This document shows positions 43,545-52,621 of a stretch of DNA of 64,000 nt, one piece after another (position 1 is the stretch's first letter; the number at the start of each line of letters is the position of its first letter). Source of the stretch: Blasia pusilla (Eukaryota > Marchantiophyta > Marchantiopsida > Blasiales); contig CM114271.1 in assembly GCA_050084515.1 (NCBI GenBank), positions 10,354,001-10,418,000 on the forward strand, read 5' to 3'. A program made the position numbers and the translations under genes. The notes under the pieces are model-generated. The model was not told the origin of the DNA and did no database searches. It worked only from the letters and a program-made list of their open reading frames with translations.

Positions 43545-44575
43545 GCTCTTGGAGTGGAGACGTTGACACCCTTGGACATCACACCGATTGTGTGGCAGTA
43601 TCCCAAGGAGGGTGTACATATACTAGATCTCTTTGGAGGGATTAGTACAGCGTTAGTTGTAGTGTTGCAAGCCAGAGTATGAGTACAGCAGTACTTGTAT
43701 ATTTGGAGGGATGAGACTGCACACAGAGTCTCATTACGTCATGTGTCGAGACTAGTCCAGCAATATCCTCAGTTATTGCTAGTGTTTGCAGTTAGGGGAT
43801 ATCAGCATGTATTGGAGGCTGACATTTCGTTGTTGGGGGTGCCAGATCTGCATAGGGTTGGTCTGATACACTTGGTGGTTGCAGGGTGGCCATGTTAGGG
43901 TCATTCTTTGGCGGGTCGTGGACTTGGTTGCAAGACCCGAGGTTGGCCATGTTTTGGCAGATGTTGCGAATTCTTTGACACTTGCAGACTACCCAACGAT
44001 GTTCTCCAACTTGCATTTTGGAGAACGTCCCACTGTTAGGTGACACTTGAGCCCGAGTGATGGCGAGTGTAGATAAGGTGCGGTTGTGGATAGGACCGGC
44101 AGTGATGTTGGATGTAGCAAGTGTTGGATCGTGCGCACACCGTCCATGATTGTGGTGGACTAACCTTTTACCATCTGAGTTATTGAGATGGGCTTATGAT
44201 GGAGTCGAGAGACCATCACTACTTATAGTGGATGCAATCTTGGATCCATGGTGGTGATCTCAGGTTATTACTCGTGATGATGTACCACCGTTAGCAGTCG
44301 CCAATTGTGTGGGCCAGCAGAGGGCAACATTGCCTACATTGGTGAGTTTCCCGTCATCTCATGCTTTTCATCGGGGAGGACCAGGCATGATATGGGATGA
44401 CCACGCAGGTACACTGGTGGAGCCCAACGCCGATGAGCGAGAATGAGCTATGGGGTTCTCTACAAGTATGACGGCGGTGCCTATGGTGGCAGAGGCATCC
44501 CGCAGACATGTATTGGGTCATGCTCTGGACTATCTTACTCGGGTGTTCAATCTTGGTTTGGCTGAGTAGCAACAG
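43545..44575 (+). pseudogene. C5 cytosine DNA methyltransferase domain carried by element D
   Basis: DNA methyltransferases of this fold transfer a methyl group from S-adenosylmethionine to cytosine C5. Motif I (SAM binding) is Leu-Asp-Leu-Phe-Gly-Gly-Ile-Ser (43623-43646). Motif IV is Val-Val-Ala-Gly-Trp-Pro-Cys with the catalytic Cys at 43894-43896, followed by a stop where Gln is expected, then Gly-His-Ser. Motif VI Glu-Asn-Val is at 44021-44029 after a frameshift. A motif VIII-like Ala-His-Arg-Pro-(stop)-Leu-Trp-Trp is at 44135-44160. A motif IX/X-like end has Glu-Pro-Asn-Ala-Asp-Glu-Arg-Glu-(stop)-Ala-Met-Gly-Phe and Val-Leu-Gly-His-Ala-Leu-Asp (about 44420-44530). The domain is about 320 residues, a normal core length. 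Stops and one frameshift inactivate this copy. Confidence 0.82.
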
Positions 44576-45081
44576 ATGCGAGAGGTGTTTATGACATTAC
44601 GTCCACTTTGCAATGCAATGACTACCGGGATGGGTGAGACACTCCCTGGGGGCGCGATGGTGATGGAGAGGCATCCACGGACTTCATGGGACATGTCAAA
44701 AGAGCATAGAGAGATGAGAGTTCATTTCGCTGATGTAGGACATAGTGGAGTACCTAGAGAGTTGGTGTCTGATTTGGGAGCGCATGTTGCTGCTCCAGAG
44801 GTTGCTAGTTAGTAACCACCACCCTCCTCTTCTCCAAAGGTCACGAGAGAGATTGCAGCGCGGTGGCATGGTGAGAGTGATGAGGAGATAGTTTCGGGTT
44901 GGCACATATCTGCCTATTTGTGTCTGTTAGCTATGTTAGGTCAGTAGGAGGCATCCACCCCAGGAGGGAGGTTAGATGGTGAGTCCTCACATCTAGATGC
45001 TAGTGAGGAGTTGATAGGAACTGGAGACATCCACGATGATGAGATGGTCTTGGAGTACCTGCGCATTGGTGTCTTAGTAGC
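44576..45081 (+). other. Element D linker where RT and RNase H are missing
   Basis: The frame of the methyltransferase runs on to about 44814 (a frame open from 44576). A second block from about 44830 (Arg-Glu-Ile-Ala-Ala-Arg-Trp-His) includes an acidic stretch Gly-Thr-Gly-Asp-Ile-His-Asp-Asp-Glu-Met-Val-Leu-Glu-Tyr-Leu, the type of linker that precedes the integrase zinc domain. No YxDD box, RT Leu-Pro-Phe-Gly motif or RNase H acidic motif is visible, so an RT-RNase H block appears deleted between them. Confidence 0.6.
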
Positions 45082-45777
45082 ATGGTGGGTGCTAGAGAGC
45101 GGGAGGAGGATCAAGTGGGAGGGGAAGCATGTGCTTTGAGTTTGGGAGGATGGACGAGTGCGGATGGTGCTGCATCCTTTGCAGCGAGCACGAGTTGTGT
45201 GACAAGCTCACGAGGAGTTAGGGCATTTCAAGTCAAGCGTACGTATAGCTTGATTCAGATCAAGTATTGGTGGCATGGTATATATACTGATGTTCAGCAG
45301 TTTGTAGCCAGATGCATTGTACGTGATAGGGTACGGGCATCGTTCAATGCTCCGATACCACACTTGCATCCTTTACCGACCATGGGATTAGGATATCCCT
45401 GGAGTTTAGACTTTGCAGGGCCTTTACCATTGACAGGATGCCATAGTTGGTATGTGTTGGTCATGGTGGAGCAATTCTCCAAGTGGATGAGTGAGTTGGT
45501 AGCATGTCCGAATAGGTCGAGTGAGGGAGCCGCTTATGCATTTCTTGATAGAGTGCTTAGTCATTTTGGCATACCAGCAAAGTTGTTGACAGACGAGGAA
45601 ACAGATTTTAGGCGTGACTTTAAGGCTTTGTGTGATCAGGCACGGATAGATCATTGTACAACTTCTCAAGATCATCTAGAGGCAGATGGTTATGCAAAGA
45701 GAGTTGTGCAGACGAGGAAGAGAGGATTGCGCAAGTATGGACTACAGAGAGGACACTTGGGAGATTGGGACCTATAG
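45082..45777 (+). CDS. Element D integrase, zinc domain to end of core (open frame)
   Basis: A single 231-residue open frame. The His-x4-His half of the zinc domain (Ala-His-Glu-Glu-Leu-Gly-His-Phe) is encoded just inside but in another frame (about 45208-45234), so a frameshift lies near 45235. The Cys half reads Arg-Cys-Ile-Val-Arg, with the second Cys changed to Arg. The core keeps all three catalytic positions: Asp in Ser-Leu-Asp-Phe-Ala-Gly-Pro, Asp in Leu-Leu-Thr-Asp-Glu-Glu, and Glu in His-Leu-Glu-Ala-Asp-Gly. It continues to Arg-Lys-Tyr-Gly-Leu-Gln-Arg-Gly, common to this family. The best preserved part of element D. Confidence 0.85.
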   Translation: MVGAREREEDQVGGEACALSLGGWTSADGAASFAASTSCVTSSRGVRAFQVKRTYSLIQIKYWWHGIYTDVQQFVARCIVRDRVRASFNAPIPHLHPLPTMGLGYPWSLDFAGPLPLTGCHSWYVLVMVEQFSKWMSELVACPNRSSEGAAYAFLDRVLSHFGIPAKLLTDEETDFRRDFKALCDQARIDHCTTSQDHLEADGYAKRVVQTRKRGLRKYGLQRGHLGDWDL

Positions 45778-46270
45778 TTGTCGTGGTTGGAAATGGGTTA
45801 CCGCTTCAGTCGGCAGGCATCCTTGGCATCATTTTCATCGTATTTCTTGCTCTAAGGGAGAGAGCCAGAGTTATTGTCATCGATTCGACAAGATGTGGTT
45901 GAGGTACTTGACCTTGAAAATCCACACGTATGGATGCAAGCGTGTTCTAAGTGGGCTAAGCTCTTTTGGAGAGTCATGCCTATGGTGTTTGAGAACCTGG
46001 CTATCGCTCAACATCGCGATACTCTAAGATACACAACTACGCATGGAGGAGGCTATCGACCAGGGATTCGGTGATTCCATCATGGCAATTATGTCTACCT
46101 ATAGCAGACACCGCCAATGACCTTGGACGTGATGGCAGGATGTACTATTCTACGAGTGCGAGAGATTTTACCTTCAGGAGTCCTTGTTTTAGAGGGTCGT
46201 TATGATACCGTTTGAAAAGATCATCTGCGTAACTGTGCACCATGTCATGGTCTGAACGTGGATGGGGATT
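45778..46270 (+). pseudogene. Element D integrase C-terminal region
   Basis: Broken frames (45874-46074 and following) carry Arg-Gln-Asp-Val-Val-Glu-Val-Leu-Asp-Leu, then Glu-Asn-Leu-Ala-Ile-Ala-Gln-His-Arg-Asp-Thr-Leu-Arg-Tyr, Gly-Gly-Gly-Tyr-Arg-Pro, then after a frame change Ile-Leu-Arg-Val-Arg-Glu-Ile-Leu-Pro-Ser-Gly-Val and Asn-Cys-Ala-Pro-Cys-His. This resembles the integrase C-terminal GPY/F-type fold followed by a Cys/His link to the PHD finger. It bridges integrase and PHD without a gap, so the PHD belonged to the same polyprotein. Confidence 0.75.
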
Positions 46271-46447
46271 GATCTGAGCTTGACAGTTATTCCTGTAGGC
46301 TTGAGATGCATGTTGTGTGGGTCTGCCAGAGGCATAGCCACGATGCTAGTTTGTGATGGGTGTTCTCGAGGATGGCATATGTCGTGTTTGACGCCGCCTC
46401 TTGACTTGGTTCCTCAAGGACATTGGCTTTGTCCCATATGTTCATAG
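46260..46447 (+). CDS. PHD finger at the C-terminus of the element D polyprotein
   Basis: The frame 46262-46447 encodes a complete C4HC3 PHD finger: Cys-Met-Leu-Cys (46307-46318), Cys-Asp-Gly-Cys, Trp-His-Met-Ser-Cys, and at the end Trp-Leu-Cys-Pro-Ile-Cys-Ser followed by a stop. Spacing is normal for PHD fingers, which read the histone H3 tail. Placed after integrase, where chromoviruses have a chromodomain, it could guide integration to chromatin. All eight zinc ligands are intact even though the rest of the element is broken. It is not a free-standing host gene: the integrase C-terminal frame runs into it. Confidence 0.87.
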
Positions 46448-46625
46448 GTGTGATAGGTACATATAAGATGACTCTTGATGTTATGGATTGCAAGAAGGTG
46501 ACTAACAATGGAATGACATAGCACCCGACCTCTTGATCTTAGCACCGAAAAGGTGCATAGCATTTATACTTGTTTTGTTGGCTATCTGGAGTTAGAGGGA
46601 CCTAACCACCAACTAGGGGGGCGAC
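46448..46625. other. Sequence after the PHD stop codon
   Basis: No gene. A purine run with Gs (CTAGGGGGGCGACTGAG, about 46613-46629) could be the polypurine tract of element D, followed by TGAGGTTGTCC; this is unproven because no matching 5' LTR was found. Confidence 0.35.
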
Positions 46626-46633
46626 TGAGGTTG

Positions 46634-46745
46634 TCCGATTGTTCATGTGTAGAGATATTAGGATTCATATCTAGATGGATCTTAGACATGTGTGTGCATG
46701 ATAACCGAAGTACCTTGGCAGCGATGTGTATTCGCACGACAACTG
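46634..46745. repeat. Direct repeat, copy 1 (about 115 bp)
   Basis: 'gttgtccgattgttcatgtgtagag', 'agatggatcttagacatgtgtgtgcatga' and the following 50 bases match 47984-48105. Both are in plus orientation, 1.35 kb apart. They may be the starts of two related LTRs or a dispersed repeat. Confidence 0.85.
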
Positions 46746-47307
46746 TTATGGTAGAAGAGGCGTAGGGTGAGATAGTATCAAGGTTGTCGTCTTCATACAC
46801 ATCGCTACAAAACCCACATTGCTGGTCACATCTACATACCACACAACAGCGATCTTCCCCAACATACGGGTATATCCACACATAAATGAAACATACTCAT
46901 GCATATACACTGGGATCCCACAACAAAATCAACGGCTCACCTGGCCTAAAACTCCACTCATGAATCTACATCGGCATATCAAACCACATCCACCCTCTTT
47001 TATGAGGGAATCCAGACGCTAGCACCCACCCTAACTCATACAGACCCACACATGTCTATGCAAGAGAGGCACTCCTAAGGCTCAACATGAGAAAGATGGC
47101 TTGAGAAAGCCATCTCTCTCACTTTTATATGCTTGGGAAGAACCGAAAAGCTCTTCCCCCAAAAAAAGCCCTACCAACGGTAACCTACGTGCATAGGTTA
47201 TCGGGTGACCGTTGACTCGGTCAATGAGTCACCTGACGGACTAAAACCAAAATATGGAAATTTCCATAAACAACATTCCTGACGCAATAGACCTATTTCC
47301 AACCTCA
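46746..47307. other. Unassigned sequence with hairpins
   Basis: No gene. Inverted repeats: AGATGGCTTgagaAAGCCATCT at 47094-47115, and AACGGT...ACCGTT enclosing TAACCTAcgtgcaTAGGTTA at 47176-47212. A TATA-like 'ttttatatgc' follows the first at about 47123. Confidence 0.6.
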
Positions 47308-47409
47308 TCCGACATCTTGGGACAAAGTTACACCCAAACAATGCGTTGACTCTCTATGTCGTTGACGCGATAGAACTCTACCTACGTCGAAATAAGATAG
47401 TACAAGGCC
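47308..47409. repeat. Dispersed repeat, copy 2
   Basis: Matches 1-107 at the left edge of the window. Here the flanking sequence continues on both sides, giving a longer view of the repeat family. Confidence 0.8.
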
Positions 47410-47440
47410 TTAGAGGGGTCTTGTACTTCCCTATTTTGAG

Positions 47441-47487
47441 AGGTCACATGTGACCTGCTCTTAGGAGATGACCTACGAGTGTAGGTC
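47441..47487. repeat. Two adjacent palindromes in a AGGTCA/GACCTA-rich stretch
   Basis: AGGTCACATGTGACCT (47441-47456) is a perfect 16-bp palindrome; GACCTACgagtGTAGGTC (47470-47487) is an inverted repeat with a 4-base loop. Further AGGTCA or TGACCT half-sites occur up to about 47700. Confidence 0.85.
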
Positions 47488-47980
47488 CCCCTTCCCTTTA
47501 TGAGGAGTGGAAACCTTGGAAAGGTTGACCTTCCCAGCCATGGATGACTCCACTTGGACCTATAGGGTCATGGGTTAGTTGGTAGTTGGTCTCATGAGGG
47601 GACCACATGTGTAGTTCTTAGGGAGCTAGTATGGATGTACTATAGGTGGGTAGTGACCTACTAGGAGGGAGGTGACCTTTGTGTATAGGTCACCCATGGA
47701 GGTGCCCAGGGGGGTATACTTCGGCTGAGGCTCATTTGGGGCTCATCTCCTTAGGATTGCAGACCCTTGTTGGGATTCGTGATACAGTACGGCTTGCATG
47801 TATTGAGCCTGGATTCTCTCTTGAATAATGGGCTAGGAGCGATCAATAAGTAAGATCACACATTTTGGGAATCCTTGTGTATACTTTCTCTTGCTGTTAC
47901 ACCAGGGTGTATCTGAATCATGAGTATGGTTGTTTGGATGAAGCACGGTTGATTGCAGATTTCATCAGAGTTTACATGGC
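47488..47980. other. Unassigned sequence
   Basis: No gene or domain. Contains repeated 'gacctac', 'aggtcac' and 'tagggtcatgggtta' phrases; probably LTR or leader sequence of a retroelement. Confidence 0.35.
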
Positions 47981-47983
47981 ATA

Positions 47984-48105
47984 TTGGGGTTGTCCAATCG
48001 TTCATGTGTAGAGATGTTAGGATTCATAGCTAGATGGATCTTAGACATGTGTGTGCATGACAGCCGATGTATGTTGGCATCGATGTATATTTGCACGACA
48101 TTGGC
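47984..48105. repeat. Direct repeat, copy 2
   Basis: Partner of 46634-46745; similarity ends at about 48105. Sequence up to 48470 has no recognisable gene. Confidence 0.85.
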
Positions 48106-48476
48106 GACCTTGATCCACATGAAGTATTTCTTATCATCAATGTCGGCTATGGAGATAAAAGGTTGTAACCATGGTGCTACCAAGCATGTCAAGCCACCGT
48201 GTCCTTTTTTGTTGCTATTTGTGAGTGAGTTGTGGATAGCTAAGACCTACAAGTCCTCTGTATTAGGAATGCGGTTGGAATCATGTTCATGTGTTTCAAC
48301 AAAAAAGATAAGGTCCAATTTTGTTTCCAAATATGTAATGCCATTACCTCTGGACTAGAATGGTCCTCCATAATTGTGAATAACTGCGTGAATGGATGGG
48401 TTGATAATATCCTTCCTATCCACCATTCCTTATAGAGAGGTCTTGTCAAGGAGGTTTGTCACCTCCAAGGCCTGGT

Positions 48477-49508
48477 TGTCGTGCGCCTACTCTCCTTGAA
48501 CGTTAATCTTGTTTGTTGCGGAAGCGTGCGTTCAGTAGGTCACGCTCTCAACGCTGATCTGCATCCAAACACGCACTTCGGTTAGTCGGGTCTTGGATCA
48601 ATCAGCGGGATTACTTTCCGAGTTCTCGTCTCGGACTCTCTCTTCAAGCTCAACCTTCCTAGTTTTGCGGTTTCCAACACGGGCAAGTCTCGAAAGACTT
48701 GGGATAGACTTTCAGTCGGTTCGGGAACTCAAACGGCGTTTAGCGCCTAGCGGTTCCAACTGTCCGATGAACACCCAATGAGTTCCTCACCAAGACTCGC
48801 ACGAAGTGAATCTCGGGTTGGAATCCAAGTGTGGCGTACAAAGTCCACTCCCTTGGATCAGGTTTGGGTTTCGGGTTTCCGCGCCAAACTCCCGTTTCAT
48901 CCCGTGCCTCTGAAACGCCGTTTGGCACCCAAAGTGGGGTTTCGTTTCCCGAGACATCTCAGAGAAGGTACTCCCCTTACTAGTACTTCTGGGGATCTCC
49001 GGGGGCCCCCTAAATTTAGGGAAAGACACCCGGGCCTCTCCAATTGGCCCTCAACCCGATTGCTCTCTGAATCGTTTTTGGCCAATATCTCAGCCTGTAC
49101 TTATGCGTTTGCTGAGATCTTTGGTGCGTTGGAAGCATCTTGAGATCATCTTTCCAACGCGCCCTTACTTGTCCCAAACGCATCTTGGAGCTCAACGTTA
49201 TGGTCCTAAACACAGTCAGATTTTCCCAAACGCTAGTCATGTTCCAAACTGGTTCTCACCTCTTTGCCAACCAACCTCCAAGACTCAACTCATCTCAAGT
49301 CTCGGCTCGCGTTTGGGTCTAGGTTTCCTGGTCGCGACCACTAACGCATGAAATGCACAACTCTGTTCCGCGTTTCGTCTCTTAGACTTTTCCAAGAGAC
49401 TCTTCGAAACGCCTCTCCAAAGCGCAAACCTCGCGGCGTGAGTTCCTTTGAGTTCTGATGTTTCGTTTGGCGCGTATTTGGTGTTGTTTGGTTATGAGGG
49501 TCGCGACA
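48477..49508 (-). mobile_element. Solo LTR, family C
   Basis: In minus-strand order it starts TGTCGCGACCCTCATAACC and ends GGCGCACGACA. Perfect 5-bp duplications CTGGT flank it at 48472-48476 and 49509-49513. It is the inverted counterpart of the LTR at 14997-15995. The open frames inside are part of the LTR and not genes. Confidence 0.95.
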
Positions 49509-49649
49509 CTGGTTCTCAGTTGTAGAATTGCTAATTCCCTAGTTGGAATCCAAGTTTTTGCTCACTGCCCCTCTTGGTGCATAGTTGTGTCTTCTAGGTA
49601 CTCATGTCGTGGCCTTTCCTTCCCTGAGTTCATTCCAAAGACCGTTGTT

Positions 49650-51960
49650 GCGGGCAGCTAGAACCTTCTCTCTTTCAATAGCGAGTGCTGCTCTTTGCTT
49701 GGTGGTCAGATCTAGGAAGATACGGATAGTGGATCCTTTAAGGATTTCTTTAATGCAAAGGATGGCCAACCTCATTTCCATCGCTGGTCCCCGTTGTGAG
49801 GGATCAAATTATACCAACATTGGTGCTGGTCAGTCCCCTATTCCTTTCCCAAGTCTGATCCCTGTGAAGGTGACTGCTGGTGTGACCCCCTAGAGTTGTG
49901 AAGACCTTCTCTTGCCAAAGTGAATTCCAGTTTTCTTCCTTGGTAAAGTGCAGTCCCATGATAACTAAATTGAGTTCCTTGGTTTTCCTATCCTGGAATT
50001 CTAGGACCTTATCTGATTCTTCTTTTGTTACCTCTTTGGCTACCTGTGTTGCAACCTTAGTGATTTGTGTTGTGGACGTATGCTTGCCCAATATTTATGT
50101 CCGGGTTCTAACAGGATTTGCAAGGTTGTTCTTAGTTAAACGATACTCTTGCATTACCTTCCCAAGCTGAGTGTTATCCTATTTGAAACACGCAACTAAG
50201 TCCTTCTTCAATTGTAGGTTCTCGGCCCTCAAAGTGACCAGCTCTAATTCCAGAGTTGTCTTTTGAGCCGTCCATTCGAGGAGGTTTGATTCCTTGCTGG
50301 ACATCCATCTACCCTGCTCTTCTTTTGCTGCTTCCATCATTGTATTCCATGCCAGCATCTAGCACGCCTGAAAGCTTTCCCATTTTCCTTCTAGTTCAGA
50401 GAACCGATTGGTGATGGATGCCACTTCCAGATATGGTATAACCTCTGTTGAATGTGTGAGAGCTGCGTGTAGTCATTCCCAGTCACACTGCCTCATTTTT
50501 TCCTAACATAGTGGCGAGAGTTTGATGTGATCAATTTGCGTGAACCATTTGATCTCACTGATCGTCCATTCTCCCTACTCTTCGTCTACTTGTGGGAACG
50601 ATCCTTGATACTTGTGAAACCCACAATTTTGTACTTTTGAAGAATTACATCTTTTTATTCAAAGAAGACTTGTATGTACTCTATGATTTTGATATTATGG
50701 TTATGGAGAAGAAAGAGTAAGATTAAAGTGAATCACAAAGCTCCAAGGACGAGCAGAGAGATATAAAATAAAGGATTTGCCTGAGAGGAGAGGAGAATAC
50801 AATAACGAAGTCTAAAGACCCAGCAAGAAGCTTCGAAAAGAGAAGGAAGCTATGTTAAGAACTTGTGTATGTAGTGCTTCACTCTTGAACGAAGCATGAA
50901 GAAGAAGAAGAGAAAGAAGTACTTCGCTCTTGAACGAAGCACGAAGAATGAAGCCCCTGGAACAAGAACAAAGAATGAAGCGCTTCGCCTTCAGATCAAG
51001 ACAAAGAGCTTTGTCCTCAAGCAAAGAAAAAGAGGTCCAGACTTAGTAGTGAAGCGAAGCTAAGACTAACAATGATTTCAAGCGACACATAGTTAGAACA
51101 ATTAGAATAGGAAAAGGCGCAACTTTGTGTATCAGATAGGTAGTTAAGACAATTTTGTTCTGCGGATTCATAGGGATCTTAGGAAAAGAGAAGAGCACCA
51201 TAGATCTAAGTAGTTACAAATATTGAAGAGACACCGGCTTCATCTAGAACGCTTCAAATCTTTGGATCACTCCTACTTCAAAGAATATTTAAGAAACATG
51301 CAAGTGGCTATCATCATCATTCTCTTACGAAATCCTCATGCTGTAGGAATGGTCCGAGCAAGGGAGTAGCACCCTCTTGAGCTTGTATAACACTTTGAAG
51401 CTTTCTCATTCTTGATGGAGTACTAAAGAACTCATTCCTTCATTCTGATGTGCGATGCTTATGTCTGCATATTATTTTTGGGTCTGCACAGTAAAGAGTG
51501 AATCAGGCGAACCTTTATCATCAGTGGAATAATCAACATGGAGTTGTAGGAAATCTGTTTGACAGAGAGTAGCCTGCCGAGACGGATTGAATTCCGATAG
51601 TAGGAGAAGCCAACTTCCTTGTTGAGATCTCTGTGAAGTTTCTTGATGTCGAGAGAAAATTTACCTGAGCGGGTTGTCAACTCCACTAGAGAGAATTGAG
51701 AAAAGAAACCTTGGTACTAAGAAAGATCCGAAGATATTGATAAAACATTGAATCTAAATTATTCCACTTGAATACAACTATTACCAGAGAATTGTAATTT
51801 TGATCTCTCTTTCCACCAAACAATGATCCTCTTGGGGATCGAACTCATTAAATTCTTGTAAAAAGATCAATTCTGTTACTCATTGTACATTACAATACTG
51901 GTCGTGTCTTGGACCTCCTCCGGCGAGGTTTCAAACGCTGGTTGTTCTGTGGTAGTCATG
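49650..51960 (-). pseudogene. Coiled-coil protein remnant, interrupted by a solo LTR
   Basis: A likely start is the ATG near 51957 (Met-Thr-Thr-Thr-Glu-Gln). It runs to the solo LTR at 51894; beyond the LTR, at about 50600, the frame resumes after a shift with Gly-Ser-Phe-Pro-Gln-Val-Asp and Glu-Trp-Thr-Ile-Ser-Glu-Ile. Leu/Glu/Lys-rich coiled-coil sequence follows (50330-50150), then a basic, Thr-rich part (50091-49804). Order and composition resemble the extra ORF of gypsy element A (1738-3850), suggesting a remnant of a related element. Function unknown. Confidence 0.5.
50613..51894 (+). mobile_element. Solo LTR, family B
   Basis: It starts TGTGAAACCCACAATTTTG and ends TTGTACATTACA, with perfect 5-bp duplications ATACT at 50608-50612 and 51895-51899. 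It is the inverted counterpart of the LTR at 10562-11729 and shares both ends with family A LTRs. It contains repeats of GAAGC/GCTTCG motifs at 50820-51060. Confidence 0.95.
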
Positions 51961-52309
51961 AGTGGAGTGTTCACTCGATGTATTGGTCTATGTTTTCATG
52001 CATTGGGAATGGGGGAAAAAATTAGATAGGGTGTGCTTTTTTCTAGAGAAAACACAACCACGTCTATGGAGAGGTACGAAAGGGATGTCAGAGCACGAGA
52101 ATTGTCTCAACATCCCTAGATTTTTCCCGTTCCATAGTTAGGTAGGGTCATCCAGGGAGGTGGAGCCAGATTTTTCTGGGAGCTCATGGTCCCTGAGTAG
52201 AGAGAAGGGTTTGAAGTAGGGAGACTCTAAAAATGGGGTTGTAATTTGACAGAAATGTTGCGAGGTGGACGAGCTCTAAGAGAACTCAGAGTTATGGAGA
52301 AAGAGACAA

Positions 52310-52590
52310 GTGGAACATGGAAAGCAATTCAAAATCTTGAACAATCCGTTCTTTCTTGTGGCAAATAGGGTCGCCCAAGGATGTAGATGCAGATTGTGCA
52401 AAAATATCTTGATCCATGAATCCAAATACGATTTCACCGACTGAAATCTCACAAAACTAAGAAGAAGAGAGACAAGGAAAAGGGTCGAGCTAGAAAATCA
52501 TGTCAAAAACTTGTTCAATCTATTTTTTCCTTTGGTAGACCAAGTCACCCAAGGCAGTAGAAGCAACTTGTGCAAAAATTGGATGAGGGA
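52310..52590. repeat. Two-copy direct repeat (about 95 bp, 190 bp apart)
   Basis: 'caaaatcttgaacaatccgttctttctt...gcccaaggatgtagatgcagattgtgcaaaaat' (52327-52411) and 'caaaaacttgttcaatctattttttc...acccaaggcagtagaagcaacttgtgcaaaaat' (52504-52580) are diverged copies. They lie just beyond the 3' end of the LINE. No gene at 51960-52600. Confidence 0.75.
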
Positions 52591-52621
52591 CTAGTTCGAT
52601 TTTGCAGCCTGAAGAAACTAG

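Larger units (their letters stand above)
41040..46447 (+). mobile_element. Ty3/gypsy-like element D with DNA methyltransferase and PHD finger
   Basis: Plus-strand order: gag with two zinc knuckles, protease region, C5 cytosine methyltransferase domain, short linker, integrase, integrase C-terminal region, PHD finger. RT and RNase H, expected before integrase, are not found, so this copy has an internal deletion near 44.6-45.1 kb. Frames carry many stops, but several long blocks remain. LTRs could not be placed by eye. A second gag of the family lies at 32180-33190. To my recollection, similar gypsy elements with a methyltransferase occur in streptophyte algae, but I cannot check this here. 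Confidence 0.82.

Noticed and set aside
47441-47700. AGGTCA half-sites as nuclear hormone receptor response elements
   Set aside because: Plants lack that receptor family; the palindromes are reported as structural observations only.
48593-49351. Several plus-strand frames between 48.6 and 49.35 kb
   Set aside because: All lie within the solo LTR 48477-49508 defined by a perfect TSD.
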